From Cryptomeria japonica (lineage: Eukaryota; Streptophyta; Pinopsida; Cupressales; Cupressaceae): 64,000 bases of DNA. Under the pieces are notes generated by a model that worked only from the letters and a program-made list of their open reading frames with translations, was not told the DNA's origin and searched no databases. Below are positions 26,161 through 37,600 of the stretch, piece by piece. Made by a program: the position numbers and the translations under genes. The stretch is taken from the NCBI RefSeq assembly GCF_030272615.1, contig NC_081415.1, forward strand, positions 629,215,240-629,279,239, given 5' to 3'. The stretch's first letter is position 1; each line of letters begins with the position of its first letter.

Positions 26161-26176
26161 TTTAGAGTGATGTTTT

Positions 26177-26225
26177 GGGGGGGGGGGGGGGCAGGGGGGG
26201 CGGGGAGGGCCGGCTGAGGGGGCAA
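26177..26225 (+). other. G-run, possible G-quadruplex
   Basis: Fifteen consecutive G (26177-26191), then runs of 7, 4 and 3 G separated by one or two bases. This is a strong contrast to the AT-rich surroundings and meets the usual pattern for a G-quadruplex. Confidence 0.75.
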
Positions 26226-26550
26226 ATGAGCTTTTAAGTATTTTTTGATGGTAAGGAAAAAGATTAAAGAGCCAAAGGTTGACAGTGAACTTATCTATGC
26301 ATATGCTAAGAATTTTTAAGTTTTTTTTTTTTTTTTTCAGCAGAAATTGTTTTTGATGTGTGTTCTTTTTTTCTTTTATGTAAATAAGTATTGTGAGATT
26401 AAGATTCAAATTTTTGGATATTGATGCTATTAGTCAAAGGCACCTATTTGTTTTCATGATAATCTGGGAAGGTTCATCTGTAGTGTTTTGTGCAACTGTG
26501 AAGGTGAGAAATTGATATTTTTTGTGTTTGATATTTATTTTTTGTTCCAA

Positions 26551-26891
26551 GTGGCTGACTTGGAAGAGGTCATTGATTACTATCAAAAAAGGGGTCACTT
26601 TGATGAACTTGTATATGTGTTTGTGATGGGCAACAACACTAGAAGGAACTTACATATTTATATATTCAAGATGATGAATATGATAATGTTGCCACTACTA
26701 TCATGAACCATTCTCCAAAGGCATGGGATCATATGCAATTCAAAGGTGTTGTAGTTAAAGTGGCCAATGTTGAATTGTACTACAAAGTTGTCCACTTTTA
26801 TTTTCAAGAAAACCTAGATCTTTTAAAATACCTCTTGAATGTCCTTGCACTTAGGGTAGACCACACACGAGTGGTTGACAACATGCATAAG
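26551..26891 (+). pseudogene. clathrin heavy chain exon fragment
   Basis: The first part encodes 'VADLEEVIDYYQKRGHFDEL', matching a clathrin heavy chain leg repeat. About 60 residues are then missing. After a shift of frame the text resumes with the Leu-Tyr-Ile-Gln region and a long block including '[20 protein letters not shown]', '[15 protein letters not shown]' and '[20 protein letters not shown]'. The fragment ends at AAG followed by GTATGG, which looks like a natural exon-intron border, so it came from genomic DNA and not from mRNA. Clathrin heavy chain forms the triskelion of coated vesicles. This copy has a TAG, a deletion and no 5' part. Confidence 0.92.
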
Positions 26892-27411
26892 GTATGGCTC
26901 TCAACTCTTTTATTTTGTTAGTGTTTTTAGGATTACCAAGATGTCTTTCACTTGGGTATTAAGTTTTTCTAGATGTTCTCTTTATCATCTATTTGGTTTG
27001 GAAAAATTTCATGAGTATCTTTTGTTCTGTTGTATTTGTTTTAAAAAAACAGTGACCCTTCAAGGAGGCAAATGATTCTTGAATTATGTTTTGTTATATT
27101 TATTGCTTTCTGAAAATTATGAAATGCTTACATATAAATGTTTATGAAGTTGTGCCTATATAAATTAAAAGTATGATTCCTTGATAAAGATTACTTCTGA
27201 AAATACCTAATTTAATTATATCAGATCAACAACAGACCAGTGCCTTCATCCCTTATTGATTTAATACTATTTCAAATTGAAAGATCATACGTATAACCAT
27301 GGAGACAGTTTTAATAACTTGTTTTCAAAAAAAGATCATCACATCAAAAGCATCTATATGGATTGTAACTGAAATATAAAATACAGTTAGTCTTATTGAA
27401 TTTTAACTTTG
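26892..27411. other. intron-like spacer after the clathrin exon
   Basis: AT-rich with a good splice donor at its start. I searched it for the next clathrin heavy chain residues (the block after '...VVDxMRK') and did not find them. It ends where the reverse-strand repeat copy A begins. Confidence 0.5.
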
Positions 27412-27899
27412 CTCTGAAAGACCAATAAGACAATTTGAAACTTGCCAACCAACCTTTCAAACTAATACTCAAACTGGAAATTAGTCTCAATCACAATAGC
27501 ATAAGATAGCACATTGACATGATATAATAAAATAGATTTATCACATGGAACTAATCAATCAATTGAAAAGCATATACCATTCAGAATGAAGAACACTTGA
27601 AATTTATATTGAAAATAGATAATCAACTTTGATATTTCCAAAAAACAAACTACATAAGTGTTGTATACAATTGTCTTGATAAGATCATAAATCTTGAGGT
27701 ATCTCCCCCACTTGTTCTAAAAGATCCTCCATTTATAGATGAGGATTCAGTTTGAAAGTGAAAGGGCATACCCTTTCATTAAAACTAAAACTAACAAAAA
27801 CTAACTAAAAACTAACTTCCTAAAAATTGTCTTTACAATATGAACATATTATGAAAACAGAGAAAAACATGACTCTGGGCTCCAACTTAGACATCAGGT
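27412..27899 (-). repeat. 3' flank of the unrecognised ORF family, copy A
   Basis: Homologous to 22185-22740 (copy B) and partly to 23461-23540 (copy C). It contains shared strings such as 'GAAAGACCAATAAGACAA' and 'CCCTTTCATTAAAACTAAA'. It is the untranslated 3' end of the minus-strand unit. Confidence 0.7.
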
Positions 27900-30845
27900 C
27901 TAGTCTCCCAGCATCTTGTTGTACTTCTGGATATGCTCCAAGTACTTCTCTAACTTATATGTGTCTGCATCGTGGATGATATCCTTGACAATGACTTCCA
28001 GCATGACAAAGTTTTCCATCTGTTTCACAGTCTCTTTCAATTCATTTCCATCAATTTGGTCAATATCAAGGGTGGCATTGAGAAGACTACGACATTCCGA
28101 GATCCATACATCTTTATCCTTTATCTCACCCATCTGATCAATTAACTTTGGGAAACCATGTTGAATAGTGTGTTTGAATTCATCATATTCAAATTGTAAT
28201 TATTCATCAAATTTATTGTGTTTATCAAGCAACCTCTTTATTTTTTCAATTTCTTCTATTTCCACTTTGGCTATTGTTTTATCATCCAACCTTGTTCCCA
28301 ATCTGTTTGAAATTATGTTGTGTGAAACAACATTGTCCATGTTCTTTTGAAATATTGTCCAGAATTCTTTCACAAAGCCTTGTAAAACCTCAAATCTTTT
28401 AGTTAGTAATACAGTAGCAGTATATGCCCTCACACTTTGCATCTATTTTAATATCCTTTTATTTTCTTGACGCAACTCCTCGCATTTTTTCTTCAATTGA
28501 GAGCTATTCGGAGTAAGAACCATTGGCACCTGTTTCCCTCTTCTCCTTAGCATTTCTTCATACAATGCCTTGTACTGGTTCCTCTCCCTCACTACTCTGC
28601 CCATCCATTCTTTATTGAATTCTAAAATATCCACTCTGATATCAGCAAAAACAATTGGATCAATTTCACCAACTTTTTATTTCATCATATAGCCAAAGGC
28701 CTTGTCAACATCAATGATCTTTGGTCTCTTGTTGGGAGGGTACAAAGCCCATAACAACAAAGCTTCCTCATCTTGATCAAATCTTGAACCAATAAATAGA
28801 TCATTTAGACCTTATATATCCAATTTGAATTCATTGTTTTTTGAATGCAATAAACTATCAAAGATAAAAGAAGCACTGAGGTCCCATCCATGAAACAAAA
28901 TCACCCCAGCCTCTGTAAGAAGTTGCCTCCCCTTTTGAGGGGTCATTGTGTTTATCTCTGCATTAATTTCCTCTTTTAATTTCTTTAACAACTCAACCTC
29001 ATTATCAGGCGTTATGTTGAGAATAGAGTCCCTCAATTTCTTCCCTTTAAAATTGTACAAGAATGATTTAAATTCTTTGGAATGAATAAAAACATCATCA
29101 GCAACAAAAGTAGAAAAATCCTCTAACCAAGAGTCAACATGAACTTCTAATGTTGTCTCTATTCAACCCTGCATGTCTAGCTCTTCTTCCTTCTCTGGCA
29201 CTTGCCATCTAGAGACAACTGCATTCTCATCAGATTCACTTTTTTCTTCCTCCTCCTTGGTTTCAATTTCCTGGAGTCTCTATCCCTTTTCTACCAGTTC
29301 ATTATTCAGTTGATCAATTACCTCTTTGGCCACTACATCCTCCATGTTCCTAAAGATATCTTCAGCCTCAATACTGACATGCAGATAACCTCCCAAGTTC
29401 TGCCTCTTCTTGCTAGAGTGAGTGTATCCTTCAGGATCATAGTTTTTCCTGGCATAATGCTCAAACAAATTGTATTCTTCTATCAGCTTCTTATAAATTA
29501 TTTCATAAGCTTTGGTTGACACTATGGTGAAATCACCAAAACTCACTATCCCAGGCAGGAAGGCTTACTTATGCATATCTGCAAAATGTTTAGCATTGGA
29601 CACAATCAATTGCCTCACAATATCTAGATAAACTATTATGTCTGGTACTAGTTTTGGCAGCATGTAGGGGCTCCCCTCAAATCTATATACTCTAAACCAT
29701 GTAAAATATTTATTTACAAACCAGTCCCCCCAGTTATGATCAACAATGTGTCTTTCATCATAATCCCTCGGTATTAGGAACCTCTTAATCTTTTCAAAGA
29801 TAGACCCTCACATGAGATCCCAGACATTCGGTACAATGGCATCACAATAAGTTCTTCAAACTTAATATAGTTGGACCTCATATATAGAGAATCCCAAAGA
29901 GATGTTCATAATTGGATGAGCTTCTCCTCACCTTCCCTGTTCTTGGTATTTAATTTTAGGCCCTCGAGCCAAAAAACCTTTACATATCCATAAAATAACA
30001 CTAGATGCATCAATAGTGAATAAAATTTGAAGTTGGGATAGTACCATCCTAAGGTTTAAAAACTCTTTGTGCAACCTCTCCACCAGATATGTTGCATAGT
30101 CAAAAGGCCTAGGTTCATACATTTGTATATCAGAGGCTAACACCAGCGGCCCAGTGCTTGCCAGATAAGGCACCTCCACCCCTCCTACTTTCCCACATGA
30201 CATATATGTGTACTGCAAGTAGCGTCTAAAAAAATAAATGTTGAATGGTGTCTTGTCTTCCTCTATTAATTTTCCTACCTGCCTCTTGTGAATGGCAATT
30301 TTCCAGCTGGTATATGTAGTGTCCATTCTGAGGTATTCTTCCTCCAACTCCCCAAAGGACAAGGGCTTATGAGGATGGGGGTCTAAATTGAAAACCTTGT
30401 TTATGGTACCCACAGAAAATCTAATAAATGCTTCCCCATTTGGGAGTTGAATGCACCTCTTCACCGAATTATAATTCCCCATCAAAACCTCTAGCAATCT
30501 TATGTTTACAAAAACATTGGGGACTGTTAGCTTACCTAAATATTTCATCCAAGGATTGCAGAGAGGCATCTTCTTGCTCCTCCTCAACTACTGGAACATA
30601 AATAGTTTATGTCCCCTTACCTTGGTCCATACATCTCTGACCTCTATGTGCTTGTCGCCTAATTGGTCTCTCCCCGGCAGGTGCTGCTTTGACCTTCTAG
30701 ATTTTGGGTCGGGTACCTGCATTTGGTCTATCATGTCTTGGTTTAACCTCCTGACTGGAGACACCTCTTCAATTTTTCCTTTCTTTGCCTTAGAGTCAAG
30801 GCTCTTGGCCGCCCTCTTCTTTCATGTTGAACTCGAAGCTTCCAT
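27900..30845 (-). pseudogene. unrecognised 980-codon ORF, frame kept but many stops
   Basis: From an ATG at 30845 one minus-strand frame can be read to the stop at 27900, with more than a dozen in-frame stops but little or no frameshifting. Near the N terminus it is basic ('KKRAAKSLDSKAKKGKIEE'). A globular block (30587-30050) has 'FNLDPHPHKPLSFGELEEEY' and 'YEPRPFDYATYLVERLHKEF'. Residues from about 29500 on are Lys/Glu-rich and helix-prone, ending with 'WTIFQKNMDNVVSHNIISN'. Copy B preserves the C-terminal quarter. I see no RT, transposase or protease motif. It could be the body of an unclassified mobile element or an amplified host gene. I cannot assign a function. Confidence 0.6.
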
Positions 30846-30869
30846 TTCTACAATTACTATCCTCTAATC

Positions 30870-31344
30870 TATTTTTCAAAGGTACAATGTGTTATATTTG
30901 TGTATTCTTCTTTCACCAACATAGTATTTACACAAGGCAATTTCTAGTTTCGCCGTATTCTTTTGAAATAATGAACTTCTCATTAAATTTTCCTCGTGCT
31001 AACCATAGATGCATCCACTGCAAGTATTAAATAGAAATTTTTTAAAAATTTCAGTTTTGAATTCTGATATGACAACAGCTCATTGGCATATGTACCCTCG
31101 ATGAATATTTCCCTTTTGGCACTCTTTGAACAACCCTTTATCTTCTTTGACATCTTACTTTCTCTTATCGAGATACCCTAAGTCGATGACTCCTTTCCCT
31201 CCTCATCGGTATATCTCAAACCGATATTCTCATCGAGCATTAGGTGAGCTCATTTAGCTTTAGCGTTACCGTGATAGGCATTGTTTCCCTGATGGGCTTT
31301 ACCATCAGTATATCTCTTCCTAATGCAACCGGCTTCATCACCAT
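30870..31344. repeat. spacer with CATCGGTATA-type degenerate repeats
   Basis: No gene. From about 31080 onward the DNA is built of loosely repeated units with 'CATCGGTATATCTC...CCGAT' cores. The same pattern continues at 34226-34257 and 39124-39590, so this was one array before the two LTR elements inserted. Confidence 0.6.
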
Positions 31345-31726
31345 TATAGGAGTTGAGAAAATACAACACCATAGGAGCCCAAATAATCTCTACAAGTTGA
31401 AAAACCTATTACAAGGAGAAGCAATGAAGCAAATCATAGAAGGAAAGAATACACAAGAAAAATATGCTCCAAAAGATGAGAGCTCAATAATCTCCAAAAT
31501 GTATTGTCAATAATAATCCTTATTCATACAATGAAAAAGAAAGAGCTCAACCTTTAATAGGTCAAGAAACCCTAAAAGGGAAAACCTAGGTTTGCACATA
31601 ATAATTAATTAAAATAATTAATTATATGCACCTAAAGTTAGCTTAAGTGTAAAAGAGATAAAGGGAACTTAAATAATTAAACAAATATTATTTAATTAAT
31701 CAAGTAAATACCCAAATACTCTAACA
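31345..31726 (-). repeat. 3' LTR of the small element
   Basis: Direct repeat of 33855-34220. The main difference is the length of an AATTAATT-rich stretch near 31605-31625 and another near 31685. No TATA box could be fixed with certainty. Confidence 0.92.
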
Positions 31727-31740
31727 CCCCCCCTTAAGAT
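31727..31740 (-). promoter_or_regulatory. polypurine tract of the small LTR element
   Basis: On the minus strand ATCTTAAGGGGGGG abuts the 3' LTR. Confidence 0.8.
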
Positions 31741-32270
31741 AGACTTAGGGAGAAGCTAAAACCTAGAATAGCTATTGAAAGCAATAAAGATGGGTCCCAG
31801 CAACAAGGCCTGATCAGGAACCCAAATACAATGAAATCTCTATGAACTGGAGAAATAGAGAAAACCACGTGGGAACAAAACTCTACTCCAAAAAGAGATG
31901 GAAAAGAATACCACTGAAGCATGAAGAACCTGCAAACTCTGTCAAAGAATAACTGCTGATCAGAAGAACCTCCACTGAAATAGAACATGACCAGGTAGAG
32001 AAGACTATAATCTGTATGATTGCCCTCAAATGACACTACTCGAATCAGAAGGCAAACAAGGCAAACAACTGAAATCGAAGATATAGATGGCATGAAAACA
32101 CCAAAGTCTGAAGAGCTGATCAATCGAACCATGGAAGCATTAGAACCAACAAGATAAACCTCCCCATAATGCGGAAGTGGGAGAGGGACAAGAACACTGA
32201 AAAGGACAGCCAAAAAAAACTGCATGATGAAGAACCAAGAACATCAAAGGTACTGAGACAAGTACATGGT

Positions 32271-32341
32271 GTCATGGAAGGAACACTCACTTGACACACA
32301 TCATGAGGCAAATGTCATGGAAGGAACACTCACTGGACAAA
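32271..32341 (+). repeat. direct repeat TGTCATGGAAGGAACACTCA
   Basis: A string of at least 20 bases occurs twice (about 32271 and 32312) within the interior of the small LTR element. Confidence 0.8.
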
Positions 32342-32929
32342 GGAAGATGGCAAACAACAGGCAAACTTCAACCCCCTCATGGCACTTGATTAATAGTGCA
32401 TGTACAACAAGACACAAGATATGCAAGATTCCAAGTAAACAATGCATGATGGAACTTTATCTCAGTGCATTTGCATAAATACAAGATACAATGATAAGAA
32501 GACTTGAAATAGAAACGTGAACCAAAATAGAGACATCCTACTCAGAGAAGAGATCCCAAGACCTGAAACAACCACGATATCCACTAGAGTGCTGAAAAGA
32601 AAAAAACTGAATAAAATATGCATGGAGTAGAATCTAGAAATAAAACTTAGATGGCTGGAAAGTACATAGCACACACTTTCCAATAATATAAATTTTTTGA
32701 AAAACGGAGTTCGGATGCTCATTCTATGGCTCCCGGAGTGCAAAAACAATACCTCACTTTGACTGGAAAAAAACATAGTTAAACAGAAAAATTGGAAAAA
32801 ATTACCAACACCATGAGGTCAGCCTTGGAACCAGCTTTTCGATGCCTATTTGTTTCTGAACAAATGACTCCGTATGCCCAAGATAGAGCCAAAAAACCAA
32901 ACCCCCCCTGAAAAAGGCCAAAAAAGGAG

Positions 32930-33420
32930 GTCTGGTGGCTCTTTGGTGGTCTAGTGGCAAGTGGGTGGCGGCCCGGTGGCTAGGCGGTGGTTAGCCAGAA
33001 AAAATCAGGCAGGGGCCACTGGGGCAGCAAGCTACAGGTGGCAGTCGAGGAGTGGAGTGATGGGCAGTTGGAACCAGCGACGGGGGCCAAGGAGGAGGCC
33101 GCATGGCCGGCGACGGCCGGAACCAGCAGCGAGGGCCAGGGAGGAGGTTGCATGGCCGGCAGTGGCCAGAGAGTTGAGGATGCAACGGGCGGCCAGAGAG
33201 CGTCGGGAGGCCGGCAGGGGGCCGGGCTGGCAGGGGCTGGGAGGCGGCCGGAGACGGTAAGGGGACGAGCCGGTGGGAAAGAAGACGTCGGTAGCAGTGT
33301 GGGCCCAGAGAGGTGACGGGGTTGTCGGAGGGGACAGCCGGCAGCGGTACCTACATGGATAGCTGCAGGCTTGCCGAGCTAGGGGGGCCCATAGTACCTT
33401 GCGTACTGTGGGGATCCCCC
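32930..33420. other. GC-rich block inside the small LTR element
   Basis: A sharply GC-rich segment in otherwise AT-rich DNA. It contains a roughly 48-bp tandem duplication (about 33070-33168) with 'GGAACCAGC.GCGA.GGGCCA' and 'GCATGGCCGGC' cores. Long open frames exist on both strands but they are a by-product of high GC and resemble no protein known to me. It may be a structured RNA, a captured fragment or a packaging region. Confidence 0.6.
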
Positions 33421-33437
33421 CCAAAACGTTCCCAAAA

Positions 33438-33471
<34 letters not shown>

Positions 33472-33842
33472 TTTTAAAAACCCTATTCTTTCTTTTGATT
33501 TTTTTGAAATTTTTTTTTTGCAAAAATAAAAATTCGACGTGCATGCCATAAAAAGGCAAAAAAAAAGAAAATTTAATTTTTTTCTCGAACTGCATGCCAG
33601 GGTCGTACGACTTGGATTTGGAGAAAAAAATACTCCCAAAGGCTCAAGAACCAAAAGAGGTCAAATTTTATATGACCATAGGGGTTTTCGAGCCTTCTGA
33701 GCACGATGGTGAGGTCCGTTTAGGCCCAAAGTGCTCAAAAAAAAAAGGTCAAACCCTAGGTGCATAAAAAAATTCTGAAACCCCAGATCTGCTTCCAAAG
33801 CCAAAAATTTTCAAAACAAGAACAAGTAGCTGCAGATCTGAA

Positions 33843-33854
33843 GCTCTGATACCA
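33843..33854 (-). promoter_or_regulatory. primer-binding site of the small LTR element
   Basis: The minus strand reads TGGTATCAGAGC immediately next to the 5' LTR, a perfect match to the usual initiator-Met tRNA site of copia elements. Confidence 0.9.
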
Positions 33855-34220
33855 TATAGAAGTTGAGAAAATACAACACCATAAGAGCCCAAATAATCTC
33901 TGCAAGCTAAAAAACCTATTACAAGGAGAAACAATGAAGCAAATCACAGAAGGAAAGAATACATAGGAAAAATACGCTCCAAAAGATGAGAGCTCAATAA
34001 TCTCCAAAATGTATTGTCAATAATAATCCTTCTTCATACAATGAAAAAGAAAGAACTCAACCTTTAATAGGTCAAGAAACCCTAAAAGGGAAAACCTAGA
34101 TTTGCACATAATAATTAATTAATTAATTATATGCACCTAAAGTTAGCTTAAGTGTAAAAGAGATTAAGGGAACTTAAATAATTAAATAAATAATCAAGTA
34201 AATACCCAAATACTCTAACA
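33855..34220 (-). repeat. 5' LTR of the small element
   Basis: Direct repeat of 31345-31726, followed by target duplication ACCAT at 34221-34225. Confidence 0.92.
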
Positions 34221-34262
34221 ACCATGAATCTTCCCGATAGTGTTTTCACTCTTCTCAATTAG

Positions 34263-34631
34263 TGTTGAAATGTGGCGACTGATCAGTGGGGGTTTGCGGG
34301 CGGTAGCCCCCGAGAAAAAAAAAATTGCCATTTTTCGTTGATGAAAACCGACATTGTAATAAAACCCTAAAAAGGCCGATTTTATTTGTTTCCCTAAAAA
34401 TGCATGTTATAAGCGGCTAGGATGCTTAAGGCATTGTAAGGTTGATGTACTATTTTTGCTGGATAATAAGAAAGATTGGACAGCTGTGTATGGTGGAGGT
34501 AACCCATTCTGGATGAACCACATTAAATCTCTATGTTATCTGTGTCCTGTTTTATTTCTTTATCTTTTGTATTTAAATCTGCATATAATTGTTAGTTCAT
34601 ATTTGCTTCGGATTTGCTTGAAACCCTAACA
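34263..34631 (+). repeat. 5' LTR of the Tork-like element
   Basis: Starts TGTTGAAATG and ends CCCTAACA. Compared with the 3' LTR it has about 28 substitutions and one indel, many of them C/T or G/A. Confidence 0.95.
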
Positions 34632-34633
34632 AT

Positions 34634-34645
34634 TGGTATCAGAGC
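34634..34645 (+). promoter_or_regulatory. primer-binding site of the Tork-like element
   Basis: TGGTATCAGAGC, two bases after the 5' LTR. Standard initiator-Met tRNA site. Confidence 0.93.
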
Positions 34646-34691
34646 AAGGTTTTCTGTAAATTGGCAGGACTTTCAGATTTGAGTGGGAGCA

Positions 34692-37600
34692 ATGGAGGAT
34701 TCCAAATTCAAGGTTGAAAAGTTTAACAGCCAGAATTATCAGTTATGGAAAATGTAGATGGAGAATTACCTGTATCAAAAGGATTTGTGGCGGCCATTGG
34801 AAGGAAAGGAAAAGAAACCAACTACAATGTCAGATGAAGAGTGGGACATTTTAGATAGAAAGGCACTAGGATCCATTCGATTATGCCTTGCGTCGTCTGT
34901 AGCATTCAATATAACAGAAGCAAAAATGGCTGTAGATTTTATGGAAACAATGGCTAAGTTGTATGAGAAACCCTCAGCTTCGAATAAGGTATTTCTTATG
35001 AAGCGTTTTTTTAATTTGAAAATGAGTGAGGGAGGATCTATAGCGAAGCACTTAAATGAATTTAATACAATTACCAGTCAATTGTCTTTGGTAAAAATTA
35101 CCTTTGCAGAAGAGGTTAGGGCTCTCTTGATTTTATGTTCTTTGCCAGAAAGCTGGAATAGCTTGGTTATGGCTGTAAGTAACTCTGTCTCTGGTAAAAA
35201 TACTTTGGTATTTGATGATATTGTTGGTGTTATCCTAAGCGAGGAAATGTGAAGGAAAAGCACCGGTGAGACTTCAACATCATCGGGTAGTGTTTTGAAT
35301 GTGGAGAATAGAGGAAGATCAAAGGAAAGAGGAAAAGGCCCTGGGAATGATAAGTCATGAGGGAAGTCAAAGAAGGGACGCTCTCAATCTAGAGGAAAGA
35401 AAGATTGCTAGTACTGTGGAAAGCCTGGTCATCTAAAGAAAGATTGTTGGTCTCGAAAAAACAAAGATGGAGACAAAAATGAAAATGATAGTAAGGAAGC
35501 TAATATTGCAAGTAATACTTTACAAGATGCTTTAATCTTATGTTTGGATAATGTTAATGATTCCTAGGTAATAGATTCTAGGGCTTCATTTCATGCTACA
35601 CCCCATAGAAAATATTTTCTAGATTATGTTCAAGGTGATTTTGGATAGGTATATTTGGGTGATGATGAGCCCTGTCAAATTGTTGGAAAAGGAAATATAA
35701 AGATCAAGTTGCAGAATGGTAATGACTGGTTTTTGCAGGAGGTAAGACATGTTCCTAATCTAAGAAGAAATTTAATTTCTGCAGGGCAACTAGGTAGTGA
35801 AGGTTTCATAGTTACCTTCTCAAACAGTATGCGGAAGGTCACTAAAGGATCATTAGTAGTAGCTAAAGGTGCGAAGGTAGGCACATTATATTTGTGTACT
35901 GGTAACACTTACTCTACCTTAGCTGCTACAAATAAAGTTACTGCAAGGACAACAACAATAAATGTTGCAAGAACAGATTCGATAATGTGGCACCATAGGC
36001 TTGGGCACACGAGTGAGAAAGGGATGAAAATCCTTCACTCCAAAAATCTATTTCCAGGACTAAAGAAGATTGATTTAGAGTTCTGTGAAAACTGTGTTTA
36101 TGGTAAACAGAAAAGAATCAGATTTCTCAAGGTTGGGAAAGAGAAGAAGAGTGAGAAGTTAGAGCTTGTACATTCAGATCTATGGGGACTGGCTCAGGTA
36201 TCATCTCTTGGTGGCTCTTGTTATTATGTTATTTTTATTGATGACTCAACCAAAAAAACATGGGTATATTTCCTAAAACAAAAATCAGATGTTTTTGAAA
36301 CTTTTAAGAAATGGAAAGCTTTGCTTGAGAATGAGAAAGGAAAAAAGTTGAAGTGTCTCAGATCGGATAATGGAGGTGAGTATTGCAGCAAAGCATTTGA
36401 AGATTACTATTCCTTAAATGGGATTTGAAAGCAGAAGACAGTTCCAGGAACTCCACAAGAAAATGGTGTGTCAAAGAGAATGAATAGGACTATCATGGAA
36501 CGTGCGAGGAGCATGAGATTGCATGCTGGATTGCCCTTACATTTTTGGACAAATGTTGTACATATTGTTGTCTATTTGATAAATAGAGGACCTTCAACCC
36601 CTTTGGATGGTGGTATTCCAGAGGAGGCATGGACTAGTAAAAAGGTAAATTATTCTTTTCTAAAAACTTTTGGTTGCGAAGCTTTTGTCCATGTTGATAA
36701 AGAAAACAGAACCAAGCTTGATGCTAAATCTCAGAAATGTACCTTCATTGGATATGGGATAGATGAATATGGCTATCAGTTATGGGATTTTGAAAATAAG
36801 AAAATAATTAGAAGTAGAGATGTTATATTCAATGAGAAGGTTATGTATAAAGAATAGATGCAGGAAAAGAAGCATGAACAGGACAAACAAGAATATGTGG
36901 TGTTGGATGAGATTCCTAAAAATGAAATGCCACAGGTACCTAATGCTCAGCAACAGATTGTCCCACAAACTCCTGCAAGTGTTAGATGTTCTACGAGGAC
37001 AAGTAGACCCCCTAAAATATTTTCTCCTTCTTTGTATTCTATTTTATTAATGGATTCTGGTGAACCAGAAGAATATGAAAAAGCAATGAAGGTAGATGTC
37101 AAACAATAGTGGGAGCTAAGCATGAAAGAGGAGATGGACTCCTTGATAAAAAATAAGACTTGGGACTTAGTCCCTTTACTTACAGAAAAAAGAGCTTTGC
37201 CTAACAAATGGGTTTATCGGCTGAAGGAGGAGGAAGGAGGTCAGAAAAGATATAAGGCTAGACTTGTGGTAAAAGGTTTTGCACAGAAAAACGGTATAGA
37301 TTATGATGAAATATTTTCTCCAGTTGTAAAACTGACTTCAATTAGAACTGTACTTAGTCTTGTCATTGCAGATGATTTACATCTTGAACAATTAGATGTC
37401 AAAACAACTTTTCTCCATGGAGATTTGGAGGAGGAAATTTACACGTTGCAACCACAGGGATATGAGGTCAAAGGTAAGGAGAACTTGGTGTGCAGGTTTA
37501 AGAAAAGTCTGTATGGCCTAAAGCAAGCACCCCGACAATGGTATTTAAAATTTGATAGCTTCATGGCTGAACACGGTTATCATAGATGTCATTCTGATCA

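Larger units (their letters stand above)
31345..34220 (-). mobile_element. small non-autonomous LTR retrotransposon, 2.9 kb
   Basis: Direct LTRs of 382 and 366 bp (31345-31726 and 33855-34220) are bounded by the target duplication ACCAT (31340-31344 and 34221-34225). On the minus strand the primer-binding site TGGTATCAGAGC lies directly next to the right LTR, and a purine tract (AAGGGGGGG) next to the left LTR. LTRs begin TGTTAGAG and end ...CTATA rather than CA. The 2.1-kb interior has no gag or pol homology. It includes a GC-rich block (32930-33420). It must have used enzymes from another copia-type element. Confidence 0.92.

Noticed and set aside
31734-32225. 163-residue reverse frame in the small LTR element
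   Set aside because: Hydrophobic and Ser/Phe-rich, with no family match. It probably arises from low-complexity purine-rich plus-strand DNA.
32961-33595. Long open frames on both strands in the GC-rich block of the small LTR element
   Set aside because: They overlap on both strands, are Gly/Arg- or Pro/Ser-rich, and follow from high GC and few stop codons. No domain is recognisable.
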